Assembly: GCA_039090855.1 (NCBI GenBank)
Contig: CM076997.1
Coordinates: 168,732,709 to 168,796,708, forward strand
Direction of reading: 5' to 3'
Length of the DNA: 64,000 nt
From: Macrothele yani
Taxonomy: Eukaryota; Arthropoda; Arachnida; Araneae; Macrothelidae
Shown: in pieces, positions 22,940-34,566 of the stretch
Position numbering within the stretch: the first letter of the stretch is position 1
How the letters are laid out: every line of letters begins with the position of its first letter
Notes under the pieces: model-generated
Told to the model about the DNA's origin: nothing
Databases searched by the model: none
What the model saw: only the letters and a program-made list of their open reading frames with translations
Made by a program: the position numbers and the translations under genes

Positions 22940-23995
22940 CATAGTTATCACTTTTTTCCACCAAAAAAATCAAGGACTTTTCAAGTGCTCATAAAAATTT
23001 TCCAGACTATGTTCGTGCTTGATAAGAACTCTCATGAAACACAAAAATAAGTTGTAACAAACAATCAAAAAGTTCAATTGAAATTATAGTTGTAACTAAA
23101 CACAGGGGCATACCTTGATGAGGTATTATTGTGCCATAAGATTTCAGGTTTCCTTATCACTGACACAATGAGTTATGCATTTGACAAAACAGTTAAAAGC
23201 AAAATATTTTCATTAAAGTCAAACTAAGTGAAGAATAAAATATAAGAAACTAAAAGCAAGATCCCCTTCGGCACTATGGAATATGGTCATCAGTTGCAGA
23301 CAAACACAAGGCAAACACTAGAAAAAAGTAACACTTGATGGCAGAAATTTACTTTTCATTAGTATTACTTAAAGCCAAACGCATCGTCAAGTTGCAAGTA
23401 CAGTTTCTGTGCCAAAATTTCATCTTTTATCCATTTTGACTTATAAAATGCACATTTGGTTTTACTTACATTTGGAATTCTTTTGGCTCTTGCACACAGC
23501 TACACAGATGTATAATATATACTGTATACATGGAACATATCATGATCAGAGTACAATCCCTGAAATGGCAATGGGCTGGCCATACTGCCGGAAGGACAGA
23601 CCACCAATGGACAACCAAAATTTTAGACTGAATTCTTGGGCTACAAGCATTCAGCAAATCGCAAACCTGGTTTGAGACGCTAGTACCTTACACTTCCTCA
23701 CATTTGCTTATCATAGTTCAGAATCACAACTGTGTGAGAACTGGAAATGTGACAGCTATGTATGTGCTCCTGATTCCAACAGAGTATTCCACAATACAGT
23801 GTTGCCACCTGCGACATTTTGGCGACAGCTTCTCTTCAATGAACTGCGGCTATTCTGAAATTTGGTGAACGGAAAAAAAAAAAATCAAGTATGTTTCAAG
23901 GACTGTTACAAAATTCAAGGACTTTCAAGGGCCCTTGAAAAAGAAAATTAAATTCAAGGAGTTTTGAAGGACTTTCAAGGATCGTGAGAACCCTG
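22940..23995. mobile_element. CAGGGTTC-type TIR element, copy 2 (1.06 kb)
   Basis: The right end reads TCGTGAGAACCCTG. The left end is a mutated match (CATAGTTATCACTTTTTTCC). The 6-base direct repeat TGTTAA lies at 22934-22939 and 23996-24001. The subterminal motif TCAAGGACTTTTCAAG recurs near both ends. The interior carries a short RTE fragment at 23539-23650, so the element has captured or received an insertion. Confidence 0.8.
23539..23650 (+). mobile_element. RTE 3' coding fragment
   Basis: About 110 bases match the RTE C-terminal region (IMIRV-SLKWQWAGHTA-RTDH-WT-KILD). It lacks both the tail and neighbouring RTE sequence, so it is a short remnant within the TIR element. Confidence 0.85.
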
Positions 23996-24419
23996 TGTTA
24001 AGCAGATCCTTTGACTATTGAAAGCTGGGTAAAATTTAAAATTCAATGCCGATGGAATACCACAAATTATTATTTTTGTTTATTGGCTTAAAAAAAAAGC
24101 TGGTTTTTTTTTCTTACGATTATGTACGTGTGTGTGTTTAGAATTACCTGTAATGTTTCTCACAAAAGCAGCACCATGTAAATTAAATTACAACTTAAAT
24201 ACAATATGCATATCAACCTGTTAAAAAAAGAAATCTTTATTGTTATAATTATTGTATGTAACACAGGGATTGAAAAATCTCTTGAAATGTTAGGAGCTAG
24301 ACTTGAAAACTTAGGAGCAAGAAAAATCAGCGCAATGTCATTTTTAAATTATTTTATTAGTACTAATAAGATAATACCAAGTTGGTTAACGTAAAATTTA
24401 TACACACTTTATACACTGT

Positions 24420-26460
24420 GTTTATGTCCATGAACATGCCTCACAGCTTTTGTTTTTAAATACCAATGGTCAACAGCTCTATCGGGGTTAAAGTTCTTTA
24501 GATCAGGTCCATTCAAATTAATCATCAGTAAATTTTGTTAACTGTCTACTTCTATTCTGTTTTTTAATTTATTTTTTATCAGGTTCAGGTGAGAAAATCC
24601 TCTCTCACATGAAGCTGTGGAAACTGGTATAACAGCTACTATCTTAATAAGAGAACTTAAATGTGGAAATCTGTCTTTAATGGCTTGAGTTTTTTCTAAT
24701 AATTGTTCAATATCAAAATGTTTTCTAAGTGTTTTTAGATCAAATCAGATAAAGATTAAAAAAAAAAAAATTCACCATACTTAAATACATCTGTACCATC
24801 CAGCCATTAAAATGTGTCAAATACTGCAACAGCATCAGCAATCATCGGTGAATTTTCTAAGAATCTCTCTTTTAAAAACTGGATACCATTATTCAGGACA
24901 TTTTGCTTGTCATTTTCAAAAGCACTTGTATCAATTTTTGTAAGATGTATCTCTTTAAATTTCCCATCTAAAGTTGTGTTAGATACAACTAAATTTTCCA
25001 TCTCACAGAATGTGGTCTTTAAAGTCTCTAGATTAAACTGTGATTTCTTAACATGCAAATTATTTGAAGGTAGAAGTTGGTCAGATTTTTGAAACAGAAG
25101 AGATAATGAATAATGAATTAAATATTCTTAAAAAATTCAACAGAAAGTGCACAAATTTCACAAAACGAAACAATTTCAAATCCTTCAATAAACCCTTGAC
25201 AGTTGCAGCCCCTTCTCCAGAACTATTTGATATTTGATATATCTTCTAAATGTAAAACAACACTTATGTAATTTTTAATCAAAGCAGTCGAAGCATTTAC
25301 TTTACTTGCTACCTATCTAACATTATGAAGATATTGAAATTTTAAAATTTTCGGTTTGCAAAGCTTCTGCCACTTTTTTAAGCTGTTTTAATCTTTTAGG
25401 TGAGTTCTGATAAAACTTATAAAGTTGGTTTAGTACACTGTCAATTTTTGAAAGGTATTTTGTACCTTTAATTGAACTTAGTACAGCCAAATTCAGTCTG
25501 TGAGCAACACAATGAATTGAAATTAAGTGTTCCATACCTGTTATAGTCCCTAATTTTGTTACCAAGCCATTTTATTTTCCCAACATTGCTGCTGCTCCAT
25601 CTGTTCCAATGCCAATGAGTGGAGAATTGGGCTCTAGAAGCATTTCTAGACCAGCTTTTTGTAGCATCTGCTTTAATTCACTTGTACCACTTTGAAGTGG
25701 AATTCAAATCTGCTTCATCTGCTTTAATTCACTTGTACCACTTTGAAGTGGAATTATGCCCAAGAAACTTTCTTTAATCACATTATCATTTAGGTATCGT
25801 GCATAAACAACAAATTGCTCTTCATCAGATTTGTCAGTTGAATCATCTAATAAAATGCTTAGGAACCTACTCTGCTTCAATTCTGCTAATAAATCTTCCT
25901 CAATTGTACGTGCTATGTGAGAAATTATTTCCTTACAAGAGTTATTGTTACCATATTCTTGAAGAACCTCAACTCCACAATTGCTGATTAGAGTTAAAAT
26001 GTCTTTTATATCTGTAAATGGCCTATTATTTTTGGCCAGGTAATATGCAGCATTAAAAACTACTTTCAAGTTATTGAACATCTTTTCATCCATTTCTTCA
26101 CACATTTTAAATGTTGCTGTGAAATTCCATGTTTCTTAAAAGTCTCTAATTTAAATGGTACTATAAAACCACGAACTAGTCTAGAAGATTGATCATTAAG
26201 ATTGGGGCATTTTGTGCATATAGAACAGTTGGCTATTCCATTATCTACATTATATTCTATCCGAGGAAGCTCCTTCATCCTGCATTTTGGAACTGTCTTT
26301 GTGTTCCACGAGGCCACGACCTACTACTTGCTATGTTTACCTGAGCAGGTAATCCTATGGTGTCAGAATTATTAAAATCATCAGCAGCTTCTCCGCTTTC
26401 CATAACGTTATTATCCTTTGACGATGTTTTAAAATAATCAGTCAACTGAGTGCATTTCAT
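24420..26460 (-). pseudogene. hAT-family transposase (decayed)
   Basis: The relic starts near 26460 (MKCTQLTDYFKTSS). A Cys-rich zinc-finger-like part follows (ANCSICTKCPN near 26220). The RNase-H-like core shows RFLSILLDDSTDKSDEEQF (first Asp) near 25870 and HCVAHRLNLA (hAT CxxH motif) near 25500. The C-terminal dimerisation segment RGFSHLNLIKNKLKN followed by INLNGPDL lies near 24590-24500. Frameshifts, stops and a local tandem duplication (the stretch CTGCTTTAATTCACTTGTAC occurs at about 25670 and 25720) make it non-functional. The layout resembles the hAT lineage that gave vertebrate ZNF862 and KIAA1586-like proteins. Confidence 0.85.
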
Positions 26461-26767
26461 TTTGTTTGGGCTGAATAGGAACGGTAAAAGCTGAACGCTT
26501 CGTAATAACGGTGCCTTTCCCCCTCTCTCTCGAAAGTGCTCAGTGTCTACAGAGGGAGAAACGAGTCTCTTATACTTTGCGGTGGCCAGCACCGGAACCA
26601 ACATCACAAATCCATGCTATGAACCTCGCACGCTGACAGTGCAGTGTAGGGAGGCAGGCAATGACAACGAGCGAGGCAAGCAATCATTACTCTCATTGGG
26701 CTCATCATGAGCCGCCGTTTAAAGGGCATGGTCCGTTTATTATTTCCCCCCTCTATTTACGTGTTGG

Positions 26768-28649
26768 TATCAGGAAAAACCAAAATGTTGATGCAAAAAA
26801 GAAGAGAGATGAGGACAACTAAAGAAGATGTGACTTCCAAAGTGGAATATATAGAGCTATGCAAGACAGTAAGAAAAAGTATCACTGAAGACGTAAGGAA
26901 ATTCAACTGTGAACTAGTGAGGAAAGCAATTGAAAACAACCAAAGCCTAAAGATAGCAAAGGGACATCTCAGTAAGGGAAGAAAACAGATTATGGCACTG
27001 AGAAAAGAAGATGGTTCTGTAACAAGAAATAGAGGCGAAATTTTGACAAGAGTGAAAGATTTCTACTCCAAATTATATGAAAGGGATGATATATGCACTC
27101 CAGACATCATGAAAGATACCAGTACCAGAGTTCCTCCAGTCCTTCCAGCAGAAGTTGCACATGCAATCAAGAACATGAAGCGAGGAAAAGCTCCAGGAGA
27201 AGATGGAATTACTGTAGACATCATACAAGAAGCAAGTGGAGAAATCGTAACAGTACTCGCCCAAATTTTCACTCGATGCCTTAATGAAGGAAAGATTCCT
27301 GAGGATTGGAACACCGCTACAATGATCCTGCTACATAAGAAAGGTGACATTGAGGATCTCGGAAACTACAGACCTATCAGCCTCCTATCAGTAGTTTATA
27401 AAATCTTCACTAAAGTTCTTTCACACCGCTTGAAGGTAACACTGGACATGGCTCAACCGAGAGAACAAGCTGGATTCAGGAGTGGCTACAGCACAATAGA
27501 TCATATCCACGTGCTGAGAGAACTAATTGAAAGAGCGAGGGAATATGAACTTCCATTGTGCATGGCTTTTATCGATTATGAAAAAGCCTTTGATTCGGTG
27601 AAACAATCAGCAGTTACAATGGCTCTGAAAACCTGCGGTATTGAAGATGCATACATTAATATTATTAATAACATCTATGAAAATGCAAGTGCAAAGATTA
27701 GGCTGTTTGAAAATACAATACACGTAAGAATTGGAAAGGGAGTGAGACAAGGTGACACCATATCTCCGAAGCTCTTTAATGCCACATTGGAGGGTGTTTT
27801 TCAGTCGCTGAGCTGGGAAAACAAGGGGATAAAGATTAATGGAGATTATCTAACCCACCTTCGTTTTGCTGATGACATAGTCATTTTTGCAACTACCCCA
27901 TCAGAGCTGCAGAGTATGATCCAGGAACTTGCTGACAAGAGTAAAGAAGTGGGATTAAAAATGAACTTTCCGAAGACAAAAGTGATGTACAATGCTTTTA
28001 CAAGAAATGAAGATTTATCGATTGATGGAGAAAAGCTGGAGATAACAGACACGTACGTTTATCTTGGACAGCAGATATCAAGTAAGGGTCACATTGGTGA
28101 AGAAATTAATCGGCGTACAAAACTTGCCTGGAGAGCTTTTGGAAGAAACAGCATAATTTTCAAGAGCAATATGCCATTATGTCTTAAAAGAAAAGTGTTT
28201 GATCAATGCATCCTTCCAGTGCTTACGTATGGTGCAGAGACGTGGACCTTAACTAAAAGAGACATACAAAGGCTGCAGACAACTCAAAGAAGCATGGAGA
28301 GGTGCATGCTTGGTGTAACCAGGAGAGATAAGAAGAGGAACTCGTGGATCCGAAAAATGACAAGAGTGGAAGACATCATGATCAGTGTTAAATCCCTGAA
28401 ATGGCAATGGGCTGGACATACTGCCAGAAGGACAGATCATCGATGGACAGCCGAAATTTTAGATTGGATTCCAAGGGACAGGAAAAGACCCAGAAGAAGA
28501 CCACATGGGAGATGGGTGGATGAAATTCGAAAGTATGCCGGGGTGACATGGAGGAGACTGGCACAAGACAGACCGTTGTGGAGGAAATTTGGGGAGACCT
28601 TCGTCCAGCAGTGGATTGATAATGGTTGACAATGATGATGATGATGATA
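26768..28649 (+). mobile_element. RTE retrotransposon, 5'-truncated (copy C)
   Basis: The element begins abruptly at TATCAGGAAAAACC, within the linker between endonuclease and RT, and ends in a GAT-repeat tail at 28649. The frame is open from there to IDNG (28629), including AFIDYEKAFDSV, GVRQGDTISP and FADDIVIFA, so the RT part is intact although the endonuclease is missing. An upstream ATG at 26707 in hAT sequence happens to be in frame, giving a 640-codon fusion frame that is probably accidental. TATCAG occurs at both borders and may be a target duplication overlapping the element end. Confidence 0.9.
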
Positions 28650-28798
28650 TTATCAGCAACAGTAAGATGGAGCTTTTATCGTGGCGATTATTTTTAATTT
28701 AAAAGAAAAACAGTGGGCTGAAGTTATGGTCGCCAGCTCCGATTTTTTAGTTGCCATGGCGATCTGGCGCCCTGTATTTTTCAAACCCTGATGTAACA

Positions 28799-29480
28799 TA
28801 CATTTCAATATATCCGTTCCATGGGTGAGGATCATCAAAACTCTCTCCAGAGTTTTGACTGTGCATTCATATTTGGTATTTGGAAACAAAAATGCACACA
28901 TAAAGATTAAGTTTCATACAAACATTTTGGTCCAAATCCTAGTGATAAAGATGCCCATTTTAGTATGGAGATAAAAATTGACTCTATTTCATGTCTTCAC
29001 CAAGTATCTCTAAAAGATGTGGTTGAAAAGAGTAAGGTTGCTTCATGCAACAATACCCACCTTATAATTTAGTGAAAATACACAAAATTACACATAATAA
29101 TAAATTTTTATAGCTCTACTAAAATTTGGCAACAGTTCATGCAACTTAAATCAAAGTTGTAGTTCTGGCAACCAGTCCTGACTCAATTGATCATAGGTGA
29201 TAAAGACCCTAGTACAGTCAAATGCTTCCGTAATAAGAATATCATTTCTATGTGTACCTCTGTGTGTTTTCATTTAATCCTAAGGTGGTGGTTATTACCT
29301 TGAAGACATCCTCACCCAAGTCCACTTAAGAAAAGTACACACACACATACACACACAATAGTACACATCAACCTCGTCTAATTATCAATTTTAACAATAG
29401 CTCTTGGTTCTTTTATGCATGCATCAAACAACCAAAGAACCATTATTTACACAATTATTCTTAACAGATCACAAATCACT
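28799..29480. other. Intron sequence with a short MITE-like match
   Basis: Mostly unremarkable. The minus strand of about 29125-29192 (GGTTGCCAGAACTACAA) resembles the interior of the MITE at 52661-52961. A short (CA)n run lies at 29337-29358. Confidence 0.5.
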
Positions 29481-29640
29481 GAGCTGTCCTCTGAGATTTA
29501 GATGCTACCTCCTCAAAGGAAGTTCATCTGCCAGATTAAAGTTTAAAACTGATGGAACCAGATTTTTACTTACAGTTGATGTATCAAACATTTCCATGTA
29601 GAGTGATCTTCGAATACAACTTGAGCTTCACTGACATCCA
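29480..29640 (-). mobile_element. RTE-X 3'-end trace plus dispersed repeat
   Basis: 29480-29520 matches the antisense 3' end of the RTE-X family (CTGTCCTCTGAGATT). 29537-29635 is repeated at about 45748-45845 (landmarks GATGTATCAAACA and TAGAGTGATCT). It is a small remnant. Confidence 0.6.
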
Positions 29641-29881
29641 TCACATGTCTCACATAAGACCTCTTGCACTCATTATCTTTTTCTCATGCGGACATTCCTG
29701 AATCTGATCCTCCCATCAAAAAAATTACATCTTATGATACACCACCAGTAAAAAAGTGCTGAAATGTAAGCACTGCCTGCATTAACTAAAAGAAATGCTT
29801 TAAAAAAAAACTATGCACATTGAAAGGCAGAACTTAGACTCAACGTGAGTTTGAAGACAGTCCCATGTCACATCTAAAGCA

Positions 29882-31132
29882 CAGAGGGAGAGTCAAAAGT
29901 TGTGCAATATTTGGATCACTTTATGTCTTCAAACGTACCTTTACGACAAAAGCTGACTAGCATTCAAAGTATAGGACATCGTGTTGCACCATCTTTAGCC
30001 ATCTGTCTGCCAGTTCTTGTCCTTCCGAGGCAAAGAACTCCTTCACCCCAGTTGCCACCTCCTCCTAGTTATTGAAGTGCTGCCTGCAAAGGAAGTCGGC
30101 CATGGACCGGAACAAGTAATAATCTGATGGGGCAAGGTCCAGACTATATGGTGGGTGTGACATCAATTTGATGCACTCAAGTTCCTGGAGTTCTGGCAGG
30201 GTCGTTTCCGCGGTATGAGGCCGAGCATTGTCCTTCTGTAAGAAAGCGCGTTTTCCATTCACCAGTGCAGGGTACTTCTCCAAAACGGCATACATCCACT
30301 CTAGCTGTTCAGAGTAGAGGCTGGCGTTGATGGTCCGACCATCTGGAACAATTTCGTAATGGATTATCCCCTCGAAATTCCACCAGACACAGAGCATCAC
30401 CTTGTGCTCGAAGCGCCCACGTTTGTCAACAGTTTCAGGAAGCTGGCTTGGGCTCAACCACTGTCGTTGTGTGTTAGGATTACGGAAATAGACCCACATT
30501 TCATCGCACATAACAATTCTCTTGATGAAATGTACATCGCGCAGGTTTTCTAGGAGTTTCGTGCACACTTTCACTCAGCAGTTTGCTTCAGCTGGTGTCA
30601 GTTCACGAGGGACAATGCGGCAGCTCCTGTAGGCCATGCCGAGGTCCTGAAGGTGACAACTGTGATATGTCCAGCTTGCCTGATGATCTCCAAGTGCTGG
30701 TTGTCGGATTTGCCTCTATGGCCTGGCACATGGCCTTTGAATCCATGGTTCACAGCCCTAGATGACCTTGGCTGATCGTTGAGGTTTCTGTCACCTGAGA
30801 AAAATTTCTGGGACCATCTGGTTTCAGAGCTGTGGTCCACGGAACCTTCCCCTTACAAATGACAAATGTTTCATACTGCTTCAGTAGTGTTACAGCCGAG
30901 TTCAAACTCGTAAAGCAAAAGTTCCGTAGTTAGCCGGTTGTGGCTGTTCATCTTTTAGGCGTCCCAGCCACAGACAGAACGACGACGTGCAATGCTGTTC
31001 ACAACAAGACCACCACTCTATATCCCTTTCGACTGACTTCAGTGCATGACTTGAACTAGTTTAAACACGTGACATACCCACTGCAGCACATGCGTTTATG
31101 CAAATATTTCAAAACTTTCGACTCACTATCTG
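29882..31132 (-). mobile_element. Near full-length mariner transposon (1.25 kb)
   Basis: The inverted ends CAGAGGGAGAGTCAAAAG (29882) and its partner CTTTCGACTCACTATCTG (to 31132) flank the element. The target is TA, intact at 31133-31134 and mutated to CA at 29880-29881, as shown by the uninterrupted opposite arm of the surrounding foldback. The transposase reads leftwards from about 30966. The length is that of a complete mariner. Confidence 0.9.
29945..30966 (-). pseudogene. Mariner transposase, lightly damaged
   Basis: The N-terminal helix-turn-helix half (30966-30575) is frameshifted but shows CNTTEAV and SSETRWSQKFFSGDRNLNDQ. The catalytic half from 30574 is open: MCDEMWVYFRN (first Asp), MLCVWWNFEGIIHYE, FLQKDNARPHTA (second Asp) and YSLDLAPSDYYLF (third Asp about 35 residues later). 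One stop (FNN then stop) precedes a readable tail ending LADRWLKMVQHDVLYFEC. All three catalytic Asp remain, but the frameshift and stop make it inactive. Confidence 0.9.
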
Positions 31133-31794
31133 TAAAAACACAAGTCATGAAAGCACTCGTTTTTAAAAAGTACTCACTTGCAACCATATGTGATGTGGAA
31201 TTTCACGAGTAACACGTGAACTATTTATTCACTGAGGCAAGGATTAAAAAAGTGGCTAGCTAAAATTGTTACCTGCACTATAGCAACCAACTTTGTATAT
31301 ACAGCTGGGAATGTCTACATTCTTCAACATTTTAATATATTTTTAATACTCACATAATTTTCACCAACTGTTTTTAATCCAACTTTGATCATTTCGCTCT
31401 GAACCCGATGCAGCGCAGTTTGCTATAATTTGCAGGAAGTTAAGCCTTAAAGGTAGTTAGGCCTCACGGAAGTTGCAAAATTGTCTTGAGACTTCTAGCA
31501 CACCCACCATATGACAGTTTCAGCATACAAGCAAATTTCAGCTAGCCACCTTTTTCAATCTGTGCCTCAGTGAATAGTTCACTTGTTACACGTGAAATAC
31601 CACCTACAAAGACTCCCACATCACATATGGCTTCAAGTGAGTACTTTTTTAAAACTAGTACTTTCATGACTTGTGTTTTTACTTTGGATGTGACATGGGA
31701 CTGTCTCCAAACTCGGAGTCTTTTAGGTACCCCTGCCTTTCAACATGCATAGAGTTTTTCAAAGCATTTCTTTCAGTTAAAACAAACAATACCT

Positions 31795-32110
31795 AATCCT
31801 CCCATGATTTCCTTGCCCTTCCTCTACCTTCCCTATATATTCGCTTTGTAAGCATCACACCACTCATTTTCAACATGGCAAAAACACCTATAAATATTTG
31901 TCCACCTTCCTAACAACATTTTGCTTCACATTACACATCTTTGTTCCTCACATGACCTGAACATGACTTGCCACAAACCCTGGTACACAATGGATCTCTC
32001 AAGCACAAAAATCGACTCCCACATCCCTTCTGCAGCACTCAGGTTTTACTGCCATATATCAGAGTAGGAACAATTACACTTTTGTATACAGCTATTCAGG
32101 ACATCTAAAA
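31795..32110 (-). pseudogene. RTE-X C-terminal fragment
   Basis: Antisense match to the RTE-X 3' coding region. Reading leftwards: VIVPTLIYGSKT, then VCGKSC-GHVRN and a GKVEEGQGNHG-like segment corresponding to GRKGRGRPRKTW. Multiple stops. Confidence 0.75.
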
Positions 32111-32114
32111 AACT

Positions 32115-32262
32115 ATTTGTGCCATTCAATCAATACTACCCAAATGACCACTGCCTATGCACAATTTAAGAAATAACGGTAAAAACCTATAAAACCTTTC
32201 GGATCGTAAAATATGATCTATCATCAGATGTAACAAGTGCTGGTAATACATAATATACTGTG
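32115..32262. repeat. Left arm of a 12-kb-spaced inverted repeat
   Basis: About 148 bases (AATACTACCCAAATGAC through TGCTGGTAATACATAATATACT) recur inverted at 44263-44410. Next to each arm lies TA/TG-rich sequence, so the two arms probably once formed a roughly 300-base palindrome with a TA-rich centre. Confidence 0.8.
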
Positions 32263-32269
32263 TGTGTAT

Positions 32270-34265
32270 CATCATCATCATCATCATCATTGTCAACCAT
32301 TACCAATCCACTGCTGGACAAAGGTCTCCCCAAGTTTCCTACACAACGGTCTGTCTTGTGCCAGTCTCCTCCATGTCACTCCCGCATACTTTCGAATTTC
32401 ATCCATCCATCTCCCATGTGGTCTTCTGGGTTTTTTCTTGTCCCTTGGAATCCAATCTAAAATTTTGGCTGTCCACCGATGGTCTGTCCTTCTGGCAGTA
32501 TGTCCAGCCCATTGCCATTTCAGGGATTTAACTCTGATCATGATGTCTTCCACTCTTGTCATTTTTCGGATCCACGAGTTCCTCTTCTGGTTACACCAAG
32601 CATGCACCTCTCCATGATTCTTTGCGTTGTCTGCAGCCTTTGCATGTCTCTTTAATAGTTAAGGTCCACGTTTCTGCACCATACGTAAGCACTGGAAGGA
32701 TGCATTGATCACTTTTCTTTTAAGACATAATAGCATATTGCTCTTGAAAATTATGCTGTTTCTTCCAAAAGCTCTCCAGGCAAGTTTTGAATGCCAATTA
32801 ATTTCTTCATCAATGTGACCCTCACTTGATATCTGTTGTCCAAGATAAACGTACGTGTCTGTTATCTCCAGCTTTTCTCCATCAATCGATAAATCTTCAT
32901 TTCTTGTAAAAGCATTGAACATCACTTTTGTCTTCTGAAAGTTCATTTTTAACCCCACTTCTTTACTCTTGTCAGCAAGTTCCTGGATCATACTCTACAG
33001 CTCTGATGGGGTAGTTGCAAAAATGACTATGTCATCGGCAAAACGAAGGTGGCTTAGATAATCTACATTAATCTTTATCCCTTTTTTTCCCCAGTTCAGT
33101 GATTGAAAGACATTTTCCAATGTGGCGTTAAAGAGCTTCGGAGATATGGTGTCACCTTGTCTCACTCCCTTTCCAATTTTTATGTGTGTTGAATTTTCAA
33201 ACAGCCAAATCTTTGCACTTGCATTTTCATAGATGTTATTAATAGTATTAATGTACGCATCTTCAATACCGCAGGATTTCAGAGCCATTGTAACTGCTGA
33301 TGGTTTCACCGAATCAAAGGCTTTTTCATAATCGATAAAAGCCATGCACAATGGAAGTTCATATTCCCTCGCTCTTTCAATTAGTTCTCTCAGTACGTGG
33401 ATATGATCTATTGTGCTGTAGCCACTCCTGAATCCAGCTTGTTCTCTCGGTTGAGCCATGTCCAGTGTTACCTTCAAACGGTGTAAAAGAACTTTAGTGA
33501 AGATTTTATAAACCACTGGTAGGAGGCTGATAGGTCTGTAGTTCCTGAGATCCTCAATGTCACCTTTTTTATGTAGCAGGATCATTGTAGCGTTGTTCCA
33601 ATCCTCAGGAATCTTCCCTTCATTAGGGCATTGAGTGAAAATTTGGGCGAGTACTCTTTCGATTTCTCCACTTGCTTGTATGATGTCTACAGTAATTCCA
33701 TCTTCTCCTGGAGCTTTTCCCCGCTTCATGTTCTTGATTGCATGTGCAACTTCTGCTGGAAGGACTGGAAGAACTCTGGTACTGGTACCTTTCATGATGT
33801 CTGGAGTACATGTATCATCCCTTTCATATAATTTGGAGTAGAAATCTTTCACTCTTGTTAAAATTTCGCCTCTATTTCTTGTTACAGAACCATCTTCTTT
33901 TCTCAGTGCCATAATCTGTTTTTCCCCTTACTGAGATGTCCCTTTGCTATCTTTAGGCTTTGGTTGCTTTCAATTGCTTTCCTCACTAGTTCACAGTTGA
34001 ATTTTCTTACGTCTTCAGTGATACTTTTTCTTACTGTCTTGCATAGCTCTATATATTCCACTTTGGAAGTCACATCTTGTTTGGTTGTCCTCATCTCTCT
34101 TCTTTTTTGCATCAACATTTTGGTTTTTCCTGATAATTTGTTCACATGCAATTTGTTCTTAGACCCAGCTAATTTTGTTGCTGTTTCCATAAGACCTTTG
34201 GTTACTTTTCTGTTAACTTCAGAAATATCCACTTCTTCCGATGTTAGGCCTTCTAAAGCAGAGAA
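32270..34265 (-). mobile_element. RTE retrotransposon, 5'-truncated and decayed (copy D)
   Basis: Starts with the (ATC)n tail at 32270 and ends at 34265 within the region upstream of the RT. TGTGTGTAT flanks it (32261-32269 and 34266-34274). The frame is broken into at least four pieces (32293-32607, 32659-32991, 32995-33912, 33903-34265), with a stop just after FATTPSEL and deletions around 32590. FIDYEKAFDSV and FADDIVIFA are still readable. Confidence 0.92.
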
Positions 34266-34566
34266 TGTGTGTATATATATATATCCTCCGCAAAACATTT
34301 CGGTAAAAGGACACTTTGTTGACACTTTGTGGCAACACTGCTGGCATTTATCTGCAGCACGGGCTGCAGTTGCTTCTATGCAGTAGCTTTAGTTCGCTCG
34401 CTAACGAGTCATGAACATGCCTCGGCAGCTGCTGGTGGCATCCAAATTGAAACTGCGTGCAGTGATTCGTTTTTGTGGGCTAAAAGGGTGTAACTGCACT
34501 GAAATTTTTTGGCAGTTGAACGAAGTGTACGGTGAGAACGCAATATTGCGTCAAGCTATCGCAAAG

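Larger units (their letters stand above)
24264..28790 (-). mobile_element. hAT transposon with perfect 8-base target duplication
   Basis: The terminal inverted repeat CAGGGATTGAAAAAT (24264) pairs with ATTTTTCAAACCCTG ending at 28790. ATGTAACA flanks it on both sides (24256-24263 and 28791-28798), exactly the 8-base duplication expected for hAT. It contains a decayed minus-strand transposase (about 26460-24420) and an RTE insertion (26768-28649). Without that insertion it would be about 2.6 kb. The intact termini show that the whole unit inserted by cut-and-paste and that the RTE arrived later. Confidence 0.93.
29786..31778. repeat. Foldback element interrupted by mariner
   Basis: The left arm (29786-29879 continuing at 31133-31265) matches the inverted right arm (31533-31778). 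Landmarks are AGACAGTCCCATGTCACATC, AACACAAGTCATGAAAG and GAGTAACACGTGAACTATT-type segments. The mariner at 29882-31132 splits the left arm exactly where the right arm reads through. Confidence 0.82.

Noticed and set aside
29125..29192. Minus-strand stretch encoding NFDLS, considered as the missing receptor exon.
   Set aside because: It has no usable donor or correct phase and resembles the interior of the MITE at 52661-52961.
32237..32617. Plus-strand His-rich frame (HHHHHHH), considered as a metal-binding peptide.
   Set aside because: It is the antisense reading of the RTE trinucleotide tail and C-terminus; the same artefact appears at 18112 and 60683.
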